The notes: a model not told the origin generated them from the letters alone. 64,000 nt of DNA from Enemella dayhoffiae (GCF_002250625.1 NZ_NMVQ01000012.1:248001-312000), one strand, 5' to 3'. Counted from the stretch's first letter, positions 36,397 to 44,823 are shown. Made by a program: numbers and translations.

Positions 36397-37626
36397 CTAG
36401 CGCGTGGGCGAGACTCCCGAGGGCTCAACCGGGCCGTGCTGTCGCCGCGTCACGATCACCGCGGCGGCGCACAACAGCACCATCAGCACCGCCAGCAGCA
36501 CCAGCCCGCTGCCGAAGCTGCCGGTGACCGCGTACAACCAGCCCAGCAGCACCGGGCCGGCCGCGGCGTACAGGTAGCCACCACCCTGGGCGATCGCCGA
36601 GGTGGCCGGCACGTCGGCGGGATTGGGCTGGTGGGCGATGAAGGTGAGCGCCACCGGCAGCAGCACACCCTGGCAGAGCCCGCAGAGCAGGGCCCCGATC
36701 ACGACCGGCGCGATCGTCCCACCGAGCAGGAACAGGATCCCGGCCAGATAGACCACACAGATCGCGATCAGGTTGCGCACCCCGCGCCGGTGCCCGACGA
36801 ACCAGCCGACCACCAGCGACCCGGGCAGGCCGAGGATCGAATAGGCCGACAGCAGCAGTCCGGCGGTCTGTTCGCCGATCCCGGAGCGCTGGAAGATGCT
36901 CGGAAGCCAGGTGAGCAGGGTATAGAAGGTGAGCGACTGGGAGCCCATCACGAAGGTGATCAGCCACACCGAGGGCCGCCGCAGCACGTTGCCGAGACCG
37001 GTCGGGGTGGCCGGCACGTGGCCGTGACTGCCGGCCTCTCGGCGTACCCGCAGGCTGACCAGGGTCCACAGCAGCAACCCGGCCAGCACCGGCCAGACCC
37101 ACACCCCGATCGCGGTCGGCCAGGACACGCCGGCACCGATCAGGTTGGCGGTGGTGAACGGCCCACCGGATCCGCTGACCTGCAGCATCACCGAATAGAG
37201 CCCCATCACCAGCGGCAGCCGGTGGGCGAACCAGACCCGGGCCAGGGCGGGCACGATCACGTTGCCCAGTGCGATGCCGAGCCCGATCAGCAGGGTGCCG
37301 CCGAAGAAGGCGGGGATGTTCACCCACCAGCGCAGCAGGCCGCCCAGCAGGATCAGCAGGGCCGCGGCCCACAGGGTCGGCTCGAGCCCGAACTTCGCAG
37401 CCAGCACCGGGGTGAGGAAGGCGAAGACGCCGAAGCAGAGCAGCGGCAGCGTGGACACCAGGCCGGCCTGGGTCGGGGTGAGGTGCAGGGTGTCGGAGAC
37501 CTGATGCAGCACTGGTGGGACGCCGGTGATCGGGGCGCGCAGCAGCAGGGCCACCACGAGCAGCCCGATCAGCACCCAGCCCGACGTGCGACTGGCGATG
37601 AGCCGGGTTCGTCCGGGCGAGGTCAC
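36397..37626 (-). CDS. MFS transporter, CynX/NimT-like family
   Basis: This 409-residue membrane protein has about 12 helices. LRAPITGVPPVLHQVSDTLHLTPTQAGLVSTLPLLCFGVFAFLTP is the characteristic first-helix and loop region of cyanate/nitroimidazole-type permeases (CynX, NimT/YeaN). The substrate is unknown. I use the GTG at 37626, which overlaps the preceding DUF1707 gene stop as GTGA. The longer frame upstream is Pro/Arg-rich and unlike a transporter. It is followed by helY after 12 bases in the opposite-end sense, both on the minus strand. Confidence 0.82.
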   Translation of the reverse strand: MTSPGRTRLIASRTSGWVLIGLLVVALLLRAPITGVPPVLHQVSDTLHLTPTQAGLVSTLPLLCFGVFAFLTPVLAAKFGLEPTLWAAALLILLGGLLRWWVNIPAFFGGTLLIGLGIALGNVIVPALARVWFAHRLPLVMGLYSVMLQVSGSGGPFTTANLIGAGVSWPTAIGVWVWPVLAGLLLWTLVSLRVRREAGSHGHVPATPTGLGNVLRRPSVWLITFVMGSQSLTFYTLLTWLPSIFQRSGIGEQTAGLLLSAYSILGLPGSLVVGWFVGHRRGVRNLIAICVVYLAGILFLLGGTIAPVVIGALLCGLCQGVLLPVALTFIAHQPNPADVPATSAIAQGGGYLYAAAGPVLLGWLYAVTGSFGSGLVLLAVLMVLLCAAAVIVTRRQHGPVEPSGVSPTR

Positions 37627-38132
37627 CGGCCCAGCTCGCGGCGGTTCCGCTGGACCGAGCGGCGGGTCATCCAGGTGGCCAGCACCCCGAAACCGACACC
37701 CATCATCGGCCACACCGGCCAGTAGTGGAGCATCTCACCGGTGCTGATCGAGGTGATCAGCCAGATCACGTTGGTCACGATCGCCACGAACACCCAGCTC
37801 GCCCCCACCGACATCCACGCGTTGTCGAGTCCGGTGCGCCGGGCGGGTTCGGCGGTGGGCTGCTCGGTGCGGGCGCCTCCGGGTCCGACGCTGAGATCTC
37901 CGACCAGCGGCACCAGCTCGCTCATTCGGGTTGTCGCACTGGCCCGGTCCAGTCGCGAGAGATATTCGTCGTGGTCGAGTTGGCCGTCGGCGTACGCCTC
38001 AGCGAGGACCTCGCGCGCCACGTCCCGATCCCGATCCGCGGCGCGCAACTCGTCGCTGTTGCGCGGGTCCACCCGGAATCGCGACCAAGCAGCACCGAGG
38101 CGTTCCGGCAGGGGGTTGAGATCGGTCACCAC
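37623..38132 (-). CDS. DUF1707 protein with two transmembrane helices
   Basis: The first half (about residues 26-80) is the DUF1707/SHOCT-like region: NSDELRAADRDRDVAREVLAEAYADGQLDHDEYLSRLDRASATTRMSELVPLVGDL, common at the N-terminus of actinobacterial membrane and cell-envelope proteins. Two hydrophobic helices follow (about 105-127 and 135-155), then a basic tail. The function is unknown; binding-partner or envelope-stress roles are possible. The start is one of two consecutive GTG codons (38132 or 38129). Confidence 0.75.
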   Translation of the reverse strand: MVTDLNPLPERLGAAWSRFRVDPRNSDELRAADRDRDVAREVLAEAYADGQLDHDEYLSRLDRASATTRMSELVPLVGDLSVGPGGARTEQPTAEPARRTGLDNAWMSVGASWVFVAIVTNVIWLITSISTGEMLHYWPVWPMMGVGFGVLATWMTRRSVQRNRRELGR

Positions 38133-38152
38133 ACCAGTGTCGCAGGAATCGC

Positions 38153-39115
38153 TCAGCCCGCGGGAGGCGTCCCGAAGACCGTGAGCGAGCTGGGCTCGAC
38201 GCTGATCCGCAGCGGGGTGGGGCCGAGCTCCTCGCCGTCGCCCATGCCGAAGAGGCCGTCGCCGTCGACCTCGACCACGCGGGCGCGGAAGCGCTCGACG
38301 GCAGGGTCGCGCACGAAGCTGCCGCTGAACATGGCCGGCAGCAGCCGCAGCAGGGTGGCCCGGCTGACCGGGTGGATCACGGTCACATCCAGCAACCCGT
38401 CGGTGACGTCGGCGTCGGGGCAGATCTTCATCCCGCCGCCGAAATAGGCGCCGTTGCCGACGGCGATGAACATGGCCGGCTGGGTCCGCTGTCGGCCGTC
38501 GATCCGCAACCGATAGGTGAGCGGTTCGAACACGGCCAGCTCGGCCAGGGCGGAGGCGGCGTACCGGAGGTTGCCGATCGGCAGTCGCATCCGGTTGGCG
38601 CGCCGGTTCACCCGGGAGTCATAGCCGGTGGCGACCACGGTGCCGATGTGGCGTACCTCCGCCCCCTCGACCAGGTCACCCTCGACCCGCAGGGTGTCGA
38701 CCCGACGGGTCTGCCCGCCGATCACCCAGTGCGCGGCCTGGACCGGGTTGAACACGCGGATCCCGAGCCCGCGGCACATGTCGTTGCCGGTACCGGCGGG
38801 GATCAGCCCGAGCGGCACCTCGGTGCCGGCGCAGGCGTTCACGCCCAGGGTCATCATCCCGTCGCCACCCATCACCAGCAGCGCATCCGCCGGTACGCCG
38901 TCGTGCGCGGGCCGCGCGGCGGCCGCCGCCGCGATGGTCCGCTGCCGGGCCTCGGCGAAGTTGGTGGTCTGGTGCACCCGCAGGGTGGCTCCCGGACGTC
39001 CCTGGAGCAGTTCCCGGCAGACCTGCGGCAGCAACTTGGCGGCCCTGCCGCGTCCGGCGGTGGGGTTGACCACGAGGGTCAGCGTCGAACCGTCATAGCG
39101 CGTCAGGCCTGCCAT
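38153..39115 (-). CDS. Diacylglycerol kinase-family lipid kinase
   Basis: This 320-residue cytoplasmic enzyme belongs to the DagK/YegS/sphingosine kinase-like family. LVVNPTAGRGRA near residue 13, LLVMGGDGMMTLGVNA with the GGDG nucleotide motif near residue 83, and LIPAGTGNDMCRGLGI are diagnostic. The DGLLDVTVIHP segment and a final DGDGL/GDGEE region close the second domain. Relatives phosphorylate diacylglycerol or other lipids; the acceptor is not known here. A probable leaderless promoter precedes it, so it may be uncoupled from tatC. Confidence 0.88.
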   Translation of the reverse strand: MAGLTRYDGSTLTLVVNPTAGRGRAAKLLPQVCRELLQGRPGATLRVHQTTNFAEARQRTIAAAAAARPAHDGVPADALLVMGGDGMMTLGVNACAGTEVPLGLIPAGTGNDMCRGLGIRVFNPVQAAHWVIGGQTRRVDTLRVEGDLVEGAEVRHIGTVVATGYDSRVNRRANRMRLPIGNLRYAASALAELAVFEPLTYRLRIDGRQRTQPAMFIAVGNGAYFGGGMKICPDADVTDGLLDVTVIHPVSRATLLRLLPAMFSGSFVRDPAVERFRARVVEVDGDGLFGMGDGEELGPTPLRISVEPSSLTVFGTPPAG

Positions 39116-39128
39116 GGTGGTGAGCCTA
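39116..39128 (-). promoter_or_regulatory. Leaderless-type promoter of the lipid kinase gene
   Basis: TAGGCT (39123-39128, minus strand) is seven bases before the ATG; no ribosome site is visible. Confidence 0.55.
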
Positions 39129-39166
39129 TTGGTTCGGCGGCGTCGCTGCTGAATGGGTGCAGGTGC

Positions 39167-40024
39167 TCAGTCGGCGTCTGTACCGGAGGAGGTGGCCACG
39201 ACATCGCCCTTGCGGCGCCGGGCGCGGTCCTGTGCCCGGCAGATCAGCTCGGCGATCAGATAGAGCACCATCATCGGGATGGCCAGGGCGAGCATCGAGA
39301 ACGGGTCGGTGCTCGGCGTGGCGACCGCGCCGAAGACGAAGCAGCCGAAGATGGCGTACTGCCGGACCTTGCCCAGCTGGGCCCCGGTGATCACCCCGGC
39401 CATGTTCAGCACCACCAGCACCAACGGGAGCAGGAAGGCGATCCCGAAGACCAGCATCAGCCGGATCAGGAAGGTGAGGAAGTACTGGATGTCGAGCATG
39501 TTGGTCACCGGCACGCTGCCCGGGGTGAAGCTCAACATCACCGAGATGCCCTTGGGCAGCACCCAGTAGCCGATGGCCACGCCCGAGAGGAAGAGCGGGG
39601 TCGACGCGCCGACGAAGATGATCGCCCACTTCTTCTCCTTGGCCAGCAGACCCGGGGCGATGAACGCCCAGAGCTGATAGAGCCAAAAGGGCGCGGTGAG
39701 GACGAGACCGGCGATGCCGACGATCTTCATTGCCAGGGTCATCGGGGCGGCGACGCCGATGTTGACCACCTCGGTCGTCGCATCCGGACGGACCGACTTC
39801 AGGTCCTCGACCGCGAGTTGATAGGGGTGCAGCAGGACCTCGTAGAGCTGTTGGTAGAAGAAGGCGCAGATCGTCACGCCGAGGATGATCCACACCGCCG
39901 CCACCACCAGCCGGTAGCGCAGTTCGCGCAGGTGCTCGAACAGCGACATGTTCCCGTCGGGGGGGACGGGTGGGGGTTTCAGCCAGGCGAAGCTGAGTCG
40001 CCGGCCGGCGATGGTGAGCGCCAC
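39167..40024 (-). CDS. tatC: Sec-independent (Tat) protein translocase TatC
   Basis: This six-helix membrane protein of 285 residues recognises twin-arginine signal peptides. MSLFEHLRELRYRLVVAAVW, FWLYQLWAFIAPGLLAKEKKW and LPLVLVVLNMAGVIT are conserved TatC stretches, and the C-terminus is charged and cytoplasmic. A 25-residue N-terminal extension precedes MSLFEHL; the GTG at 40024 is used because it lies three bases after the tatA stop. The PhoX-type protein at 4.7 kb is a likely client. Confidence 0.95.
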   Translation of the reverse strand: MALTIAGRRLSFAWLKPPPVPPDGNMSLFEHLRELRYRLVVAAVWIILGVTICAFFYQQLYEVLLHPYQLAVEDLKSVRPDATTEVVNIGVAAPMTLAMKIVGIAGLVLTAPFWLYQLWAFIAPGLLAKEKKWAIIFVGASTPLFLSGVAIGYWVLPKGISVMLSFTPGSVPVTNMLDIQYFLTFLIRLMLVFGIAFLLPLVLVVLNMAGVITGAQLGKVRQYAIFGCFVFGAVATPSTDPFSMLALAIPMMVLYLIAELICRAQDRARRRKGDVVATSSGTDAD

Positions 40025-40027
40025 CGA

Positions 40028-40306
40028 TCAGCGAAGGTCTTCGGGGTTGCGGTCCTTGGTCGGCTCGGTGGTCGGCCGATGCTCCGCCTCGGCCGGACGG
40101 TCGAGCTGACGGGGCTGATCGACGGCGGTCGACCCGCCCTCCTTCTCGTTGCCCTTGAGGTCTCGGGTCTCTTCCTTGAACTCGCGGATCGCGCGGCCGC
40201 TGCTGCGTCCCAGCCCGGCCAGCCGGCTGCCGCCGAACAGCAGCAGCACCACCGCCAGGATGATCAGGAGCTCGGTGGTACCGAGGCCGAGGATCAGGGG
40301 AGTCAT
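40028..40306 (-). CDS. tatA: Sec-independent (Tat) protein translocase TatA
   Basis: This 92-residue protein has one transmembrane helix (about residues 8-24, TTELLIILAVVLLLFGGSRL) followed by an amphipathic helix with GLGRSSGRAIREFKEE and a charged tail, the classic TatA layout. It forms the protein-conducting assembly with TatC. The ATG at 40306 has AAGGA upstream. The expected helix-to-amphipathic junction FG is present. Confidence 0.94.
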   Translation of the reverse strand: MTPLILGLGTTELLIILAVVLLLFGGSRLAGLGRSSGRAIREFKEETRDLKGNEKEGGSTAVDQPRQLDRPAEAEHRPTTEPTKDRNPEDLR

Positions 40307-40445
40307 TGCACATCCTTGGGTCTGGCGGGGCCTGGTGGTCCCGCATCCACATCGCGCCCGCAGGGGCGTACGCCGTAATCCTAGACACCTTCGCCCAGCA
40401 CATCCCAACACGTGGCGCCGGGTCCCTCCTCAGCGCCGCGCTCCC

Positions 40446-40458
40446 TAGTCTGGGGCCG
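40446..40458 (+). promoter_or_regulatory. Leaderless-type promoter of the TSUP permease gene
   Basis: TAGTCT at 40446-40451 is seven bases before ATG 40459, with a GGGGCCG spacer. No separate Shine-Dalgarno spacing is possible. Confidence 0.55.
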
Positions 40459-41196
40459 ATGTCTGTCGCCACGCTCGCCTGGTTGCTGCTGGCCGGTGTC
40501 GCGTCGGGTCTGGTCGGTTATCTGACCGGGCTGGCCTCACTGGTCAGCTATCCCGCCTTGCTGGCCGCCGGGCTGTCCCCGTTGACCGCCAACGTGAGCA
40601 ACACCCTAGGCCTGGTCGGGGTGGGGGTCGGCTCGACCGCACGGGGGTGGCGTTCGGTGAGTGGGGATCGGTGGATGCTGATCATCCAGTCGATCGTCGC
40701 GGCTCTGGGTGGGCTGGGCGGCGCGCTGGTGCTGTTGCACGCCGGGGAGAGCGCCTTCGAGCGGGTGGTTCCGCTGTTGATCGTGGCCGCCTCGTTGGCG
40801 GTGCTGGCCCAGCCGTGGCTGCGCCGGATGAGCGGGGAGAAGGAGCACACGGTCGGTTATCTGATCGTGCTCGGGTTGATCTCGGTCTACGGCGGCTATT
40901 TCGGGGCCGGCGCCGGGACGATCTATCTGGCCGTGACCTCGATCCTGACCGCGATGTCGTTCGGCCGGGTGATGGTGCTGAAGTCGCTGCTGCTCGGGGT
41001 GACCAACCTGGTCGCCGCGATCACCTTCATCTGCTTCGGCCCGGTGAACTGGTGGGCCGCGATCGCCCTCGGTATCGGGTGCATCATCGGCGGCAACCTT
41101 GGCCCGGCCGTGCAGAAGCTGCTGCCCGAACGGCTGCTGCGCGTCATCGTCGCGCTCGCCGGGCTGGTGCTCGCCGTCTGGCTCGCGGTGAAGTAG
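40459..41196 (+). CDS. TSUP (TauE/SafE, DUF81) family permease
   Basis: This 245-residue membrane protein has about eight helices. The duplicated family motifs are GYLTGLASLVSYPALLAAGLSPLTANVSNTLGLVGVGVGS at the N-terminus and YGGYFGAGAGTIYLAVTSIL plus LLLGVTNLVAAITFI in the second half. Relatives move sulfite, sulfoacetate, taurine or other organosulfonates. The gene lies in the opposite direction between tatA and pafC and so interrupts an otherwise conserved order. The longer upstream frame is rejected in favour of ATG 40459 because of the promoter spacing. Confidence 0.85.
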   Translation: MSVATLAWLLLAGVASGLVGYLTGLASLVSYPALLAAGLSPLTANVSNTLGLVGVGVGSTARGWRSVSGDRWMLIIQSIVAALGGLGGALVLLHAGESAFERVVPLLIVAASLAVLAQPWLRRMSGEKEHTVGYLIVLGLISVYGGYFGAGAGTIYLAVTSILTAMSFGRVMVLKSLLLGVTNLVAAITFICFGPVNWWAAIALGIGCIIGGNLGPAVQKLLPERLLRVIVALAGLVLAVWLAVK

Positions 41197-41224
41197 GCCG
41201 CTCCCTGGTGTCGGAACCGAGGCC

Positions 41225-41354
41225 CCGCACAACTCCGGTGTCTCGGTCCGGCAGCAACGAGGGAATGCGAGTCAACGGGGCGCCGGCTGAAATGATGGAG
41301 GAGTTGTGCGGAACTCCCTCGACACGCGGAACGGGGGCTTCGACAGGCTCAGCC
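41225..41354. repeat. Repeat island between the TSUP gene and pafC
   Basis: CCGCACAACTCC at 41225-41236 has its exact reverse complement at 41300-41311, a 12-bp inverted repeat with a 63-base interior. It is followed by CTCCCTCGACACGCGG and GGCTTCGACAGGCTCAGCC (41336-41354). The latter is shared exactly with 49780-49798, and a close variant is present near 31800. The 180-base gap holds no gene that I can support. Confidence 0.7.
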
Positions 41355-41377
41355 AACGACAGGCGCGCCCGACAGAG

Positions 41378-42370
41378 TCAGTCCTCGTACAGGGCGGCGT
41401 AGCGGGCGAGAGCCTCGGCGGCGGCGGATCGGGCGCCCTCGGCGGCACTCAGCGGTTCGACCACCCGGACCTCGGGTCCCAGTCGCAGCAACAGCTCGCG
41501 CAACCACGCGGGGTCGGCGACCTTCAGGCGTACCGTCACTCCGCCCCCGCGGCGCGGCTGCACCTCCTCGACCGGGTGATATTCGGCCACCCAGGCGGCC
41601 GCCCGCGTCAGCTCCAGGGTCACCTCGGGCGCGGTGCCGAGCCGGGTCAGCCAGTCGGCACCGTCCGGCTCCCCAGCGTGCGGGCGTACCGGCTCGTCGA
41701 TCACCTCGGCGTCGGTCACCCGGTCCAGCCGGAAGCTGCGCCACCCCTCGGCGGCTCCGGGCTCCTCCAGCGGCGGTTCGCTCCACGCGTCGAGGTAGGC
41801 GTACCCGTCGTCGACCCGCAGCCGGTACGGGTCCACCACCCGGGTCAGGCTGCGGTTGCGGCTGACCGAGTCGTGGGTGAGTCGCAGGCGTACGCCGTCG
41901 GTGAGCGCGCGGCTGACCTGGTCGCGTACCCGCTCGTCGGCGCTGAGCACCCGGACGTTGACCCGCTCGGCCGCGGCCGCCGACTCCCCCGCCAACGGCT
42001 GCAGCTTCGCCAGCGCCGTGTCGATCGTGGCGGCGACCTCGGCGTCGGCCACCTCGCGCAGGGTCTGCAGCCCCAGCAGCAGCGGCAGCACCTCGTCCGG
42101 GGAGAGCCGCAGCGGCCGGGTCAGATAGTCGGCGTTGCTCAGGTGGATCACCCCGTGACCCTCGACGGCGTCCATGTCGATCTCGATCAGGTCACCGAAC
42201 CCCTGACCGGGCAGGCCGCAGAAATAGACCACCCACAGGTCGGCGTGCAGCTGTTCGGGGGTGATCCGGAACAGCGCGGCCACCTCGTCGACCCGCGCCC
42301 CGGGATTTCGCTGCAGATAGGGCACCAGGGCCAGCAGCCGGCTGACCTGGTCCACCGCCGTGGCGCTCAT
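41378..42370 (-). CDS. pafC: WYL-domain transcriptional regulator PafC
   Basis: PafB and PafC form a heterodimeric regulator that activates DNA-damage genes in actinomycetes. This 330-residue half begins with a winged helix-turn-helix (SRLLALVPYLQRNPGARVDEVAALFRITPEQLHADLWVVYFCGLPG). It continues to a WYL-type domain (VDPYRLRVDDGYAYLDAWSE, in which the WYL triplet is replaced by AYL) and ends with a WCX domain. Its ATG overlaps the pafB stop as ATGA, so the two are made together. Confidence 0.92.
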   Translation of the reverse strand: MSATAVDQVSRLLALVPYLQRNPGARVDEVAALFRITPEQLHADLWVVYFCGLPGQGFGDLIEIDMDAVEGHGVIHLSNADYLTRPLRLSPDEVLPLLLGLQTLREVADAEVAATIDTALAKLQPLAGESAAAAERVNVRVLSADERVRDQVSRALTDGVRLRLTHDSVSRNRSLTRVVDPYRLRVDDGYAYLDAWSEPPLEEPGAAEGWRSFRLDRVTDAEVIDEPVRPHAGEPDGADWLTRLGTAPEVTLELTRAAAWVAEYHPVEEVQPRRGGGVTVRLKVADPAWLRELLLRLGPEVRVVEPLSAAEGARSAAAEALARYAALYED

Positions 42371-43347
42371 TCGGCCGCTCCCGCGACCGACTCCAACCGG
42401 GCCCGGACCCGCTCGCGCAGCTCGGCCGGTTCCAGCACCAGCACCTCGGCGCCGAGCCCGGCCAGCCGGGCAGCAAAATCGGCCGTGTCGGCATATCCGA
42501 CCGCGAGCACGTCGAACCCGGCCGGCAGCCGGTCGGCGATCCCCGGATCCGCCTCGGCGGGCTCGGCTCCCCGCCGCAGCCAGGGCGCCCGTTCGGCTCG
42601 GACCGCCAGCACGGCCCGATTGCTGCTCGGAGCCGGTTCGAGGCGGACCGCCAACTCACGCAGATCGATGCCGTCCGGCACGGCGTACGCCCCCGGCTTC
42701 GACACGGCTCGCGGACCGTCGGTGATCCGCGCCAGCTTGAACATGCGCGGCGCCCTGCGCTTCTGGTCGTACCCGATCAGGTACCACTTTCCCTTCTGGG
42801 AAACGATTCCCCACGGTTCGACGGTGCGCAGGGCGGGCTTGACGGCACCGCCGCGGCGATAGCCGAACTCGACCCGGGTCGCGCTCACCACCGCCTGATA
42901 CAGCGGCTCAAAGGCGGCCTCGCGGGCGGTGACGGTGGGCGCGAGGGCGTCCAACCGATCGGTGTCGGCGGCCAGGCCGGCCGCGCGCAGCTTGGCCAGC
43001 GCCAGCTGGGTCGACTCGGCGAGTTGTGCCTGCTGCCAGGCCTGCCCGGCGATCGACACCACCGCGGCCTCCTCTGCGGTGAACTCGACCGGCGGCAGCT
43101 CGAAGTCACCGCGCGAGATCCGATAGCCGACCTCGTCGTCCATGCTGGAGTTGCTGCCCACCTCGATCGATACGCCGAGCTGGCGCAGCTCGTCCTTGTC
43201 CCGCTCGAAGGTGCGCTCGAAGGCGGCGTCGGTGAGACCGCCGTAGCCGTCGACGGCTTCACGAATCCGTTCCCGGCTGAGGAATCGGGGCGCCGCGAGC
43301 AGGCAGATGGTCAGGTTCATGATGCGCTCGGACTTCCGAGGTGCCAT
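42367..43347 (-). CDS. pafB: WYL-domain transcriptional regulator PafB
   Basis: This 326-residue partner of PafC has the N-terminal helix-turn-helix (KSERIMNLTICLLAAPRFLSRERIREAVDGYGGLTDAAFERTFERDKDELRQLG). It is followed by the WYL domain with LRTVEPWGIVSQKGKWYLIGYDQKRRAPRMFKLARI, in which WYL is intact, and the C-terminal WCX region. The upstream 80 bases to gluQ contain TAGTCT and TAGCGT hexamers and a GGAAGGGGGA site before the ATG, suggesting a leadered mRNA for this gene. Confidence 0.93.
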   Translation of the reverse strand: MAPRKSERIMNLTICLLAAPRFLSRERIREAVDGYGGLTDAAFERTFERDKDELRQLGVSIEVGSNSSMDDEVGYRISRGDFELPPVEFTAEEAAVVSIAGQAWQQAQLAESTQLALAKLRAAGLAADTDRLDALAPTVTAREAAFEPLYQAVVSATRVEFGYRRGGAVKPALRTVEPWGIVSQKGKWYLIGYDQKRRAPRMFKLARITDGPRAVSKPGAYAVPDGIDLRELAVRLEPAPSSNRAVLAVRAERAPWLRRGAEPAEADPGIADRLPAGFDVLAVGYADTADFAARLAGLGAEVLVLEPAELRERVRARLESVAGAAE

Positions 43348-43429
43348 GCTGGACCGTCCCCCTTCCGCTGGTCCGTCGAGACTATGGGGACGCTATCAGC
43401 CGGGCGCGTAAGAGGTGGGAGGTCAGCCG

Positions 43430-44332
43430 ATGCCGGGTGCCGGACGCTATGCGCCCAGCCCGACCTCGCAGCTGCACCTGGGCAACCTGCGGACCGCGGT
43501 GCTGTGCGACCTGTTCGCCCACGCCACCGGCCGGGAGCTACGGCTGCGGATCGAGGACCTGGACACCACCCGGGTCCGCGCCGCCGCCGGGGTCGAGCGG
43601 GAACAACTGGCCGATTTGGCCGCCCTCGGGTTGCGCTTCAACGGGCCGGTGGTGCGCCAGTCCGAACGGCTGGAGGCGTACGCCGCGGCGGCGGCCTCGC
43701 TGGGCGAGGGGGTGTACGAGTGCTTCTGCACGCGGCGGGAGATCGCCGAGGCGGCCAGCGCCCCGCACGGCGACGGGTATCGGCCCTATCCGGGGACCTG
43801 CCGCGACCTCAGCCCGGCCGAGCGCGCCGCGCGACGCCGGGAGCGGCCAGCGGCCCTGCGGATCCGCGGCGAGGGGGCCCGGCAGACGGTCCACGACGAG
43901 CTGCACGGGGAGATCACCGGCGAGGTGGACGACTTCGTGCTGCGCCGCGGGGACGGGGTGTGGGCGTACAACTTCGCGGTCGTCGTGGACGACCTGGCGA
44001 TGGGGGTGGATCAGGTGGTCCGGGCCGATGACCTGCTGTCCTCGGCACCCCGGCAGGCCTGGCTGGCCGAGCGGCTCGGCGGGCAGGCGCCGTCGTACGC
44101 GCACGTGCCGCTGGTGCTGAACGCCGACGGGGTACGCCTGGCCAAGCGCGACGGTGCGGTGTCGCTGGCCGATCTGGCGGCCGAGGGGCACACGGTGGAC
44201 GACGTGCTCGGCTGGATCGGTCGCTCGCTCGGGCTGACGGGCCCCGGTGAGCGGACGGAGCTGGGGGTGCTGCGGGAGCGGTTCGATCCGGCGAGGACAC
44301 CGCGCGATCCGGTGGTGTTCACCGGGCTCTGA
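43430..44332 (+). CDS. gluQ: Glutamyl-Q tRNA(Asp) synthetase
   Basis: This truncated GluRS paralogue attaches glutamate to queuosine in tRNA-Asp and lacks the anticodon-binding domain. The 300-residue length is typical. RYAPSPTSQLHLGNLRTAV carries HLGN, RLRIEDLDTTR is the next block, CFCTRREI and YPGTCRD form the zinc-site region, and RLAKRDGAVSL is the KMSKS equivalent. The ATG at 43430 is preceded by GGGAGGT; the upstream in-frame ATG at 43415 is less likely. It is inserted opposite to pafB. Confidence 0.92.
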   Translation: MPGAGRYAPSPTSQLHLGNLRTAVLCDLFAHATGRELRLRIEDLDTTRVRAAAGVEREQLADLAALGLRFNGPVVRQSERLEAYAAAAASLGEGVYECFCTRREIAEAASAPHGDGYRPYPGTCRDLSPAERAARRRERPAALRIRGEGARQTVHDELHGEITGEVDDFVLRRGDGVWAYNFAVVVDDLAMGVDQVVRADDLLSSAPRQAWLAERLGGQAPSYAHVPLVLNADGVRLAKRDGAVSLADLAAEGHTVDDVLGWIGRSLGLTGPGERTELGVLRERFDPARTPRDPVVFTGL

Positions 44333-44347
44333 GCCTGTCGGCTCCGG

Positions 44348-44761
44348 TCAGTCGCCGAGCAGCTTGTGCAGCAGTCGCTGCAACTCCCGCTGTTCGGCCT
44401 CGGTGAGCGCGTCCATCGGGAACGGGCTGGCCTGCACCGCGTGAGCCAACTCGCGGCGTACCCGCTGGCCCTGATCGGTCAGGGTGAGCAGCTTCACCCG
44501 CCGGTCGGCGCCGGGGACGCGCTCGATCAGTCCCTGCCGCTCGAGCCGGTCGGCGATGCCGGTGATGTTTGAGGCGTCACAGGCCATCTCGGCGGCCAGT
44601 TCGCGCATCGGCCGGGGCTTGTGCAGCGTGAACACGGTGCGAGCCTGGGTGGCCGTCAGCCCGCAGCGCTCGACGGCCGCGGCGAACGCCTCCTTGGACC
44701 GGTCGGCGGCGCGGATCAGCAGCTGCCCGGTGATCCTCGGCTGAAACGTGTCCTGATCCAT
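44348..44761 (-). CDS. MarR-family transcriptional regulator
   Basis: This 137-residue winged helix-turn-helix protein has the MarR core: TATQARTVFTLHKPRPMRELAAEMACDASNITGIADRLERQGLIERVPGADRRVKLLTLTDQGQRVRREL. It probably represses the divergent membrane-protein/PPOX unit and itself, because operator-like palindromes lie between the two starts. ATG 44761 is seven bases after a TAGGAT hexamer, so a leaderless transcript is likely. Confidence 0.88.
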   Translation of the reverse strand: MDQDTFQPRITGQLLIRAADRSKEAFAAAVERCGLTATQARTVFTLHKPRPMRELAAEMACDASNITGIADRLERQGLIERVPGADRRVKLLTLTDQGQRVRRELAHAVQASPFPMDALTEAEQRELQRLLHKLLGD

Positions 44762-44774
44762 GGCCCCCATCCTA
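44762..44774 (-). promoter_or_regulatory. Leaderless-type promoter of the marR-type gene
   Basis: TAGGAT (44769-44774, minus strand) is seven bases before the ATG. The palindromes at 44782-44802 lie where its -35 region should be. Confidence 0.55.
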
Positions 44775-44781
44775 CCCGAGC

Positions 44782-44802
44782 TCAACTGTTGACATGATCA
44801 AC
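44782..44802. promoter_or_regulatory. Candidate MarR operator
   Basis: Two overlapping palindromes are present: TCAACTGTTGA (44782-44792, perfect) and GTTGA-CATGA-TCAAC (44788-44802). They share the GTTGA half-site and cover the TTGACA -35 of the divergent gene. Confidence 0.65.
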
Positions 44803-44823
44803 CATATCGCGCATGGTAGATAC
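44789..44823 (+). promoter_or_regulatory. Promoter of the DUF6069-PPOX unit, leaderless type
   Basis: TTGACA at 44789-44794, a 17-base spacer, CATGGT at 44812-44817 and six bases to ATG 44824. This matches the layout of the ilvB leader promoter. Confidence 0.65.

Noticed and set aside
34303-37725. An 1140-codon open frame on the plus strand opposite helY and the CynX-type transporter
   Set aside because: It is antisense to two clear genes. Its product is low-complexity Gly/Gln/Arg/Asp-rich text with no domain, as expected from the third-position GC bias of the real frames.
40306-40458. Longer N-terminus for the TSUP permease
   Set aside because: The extra 51 codons overlap the tatA start region and lack a membrane pattern; the ATG at 40459 has a correctly spaced -10 element.
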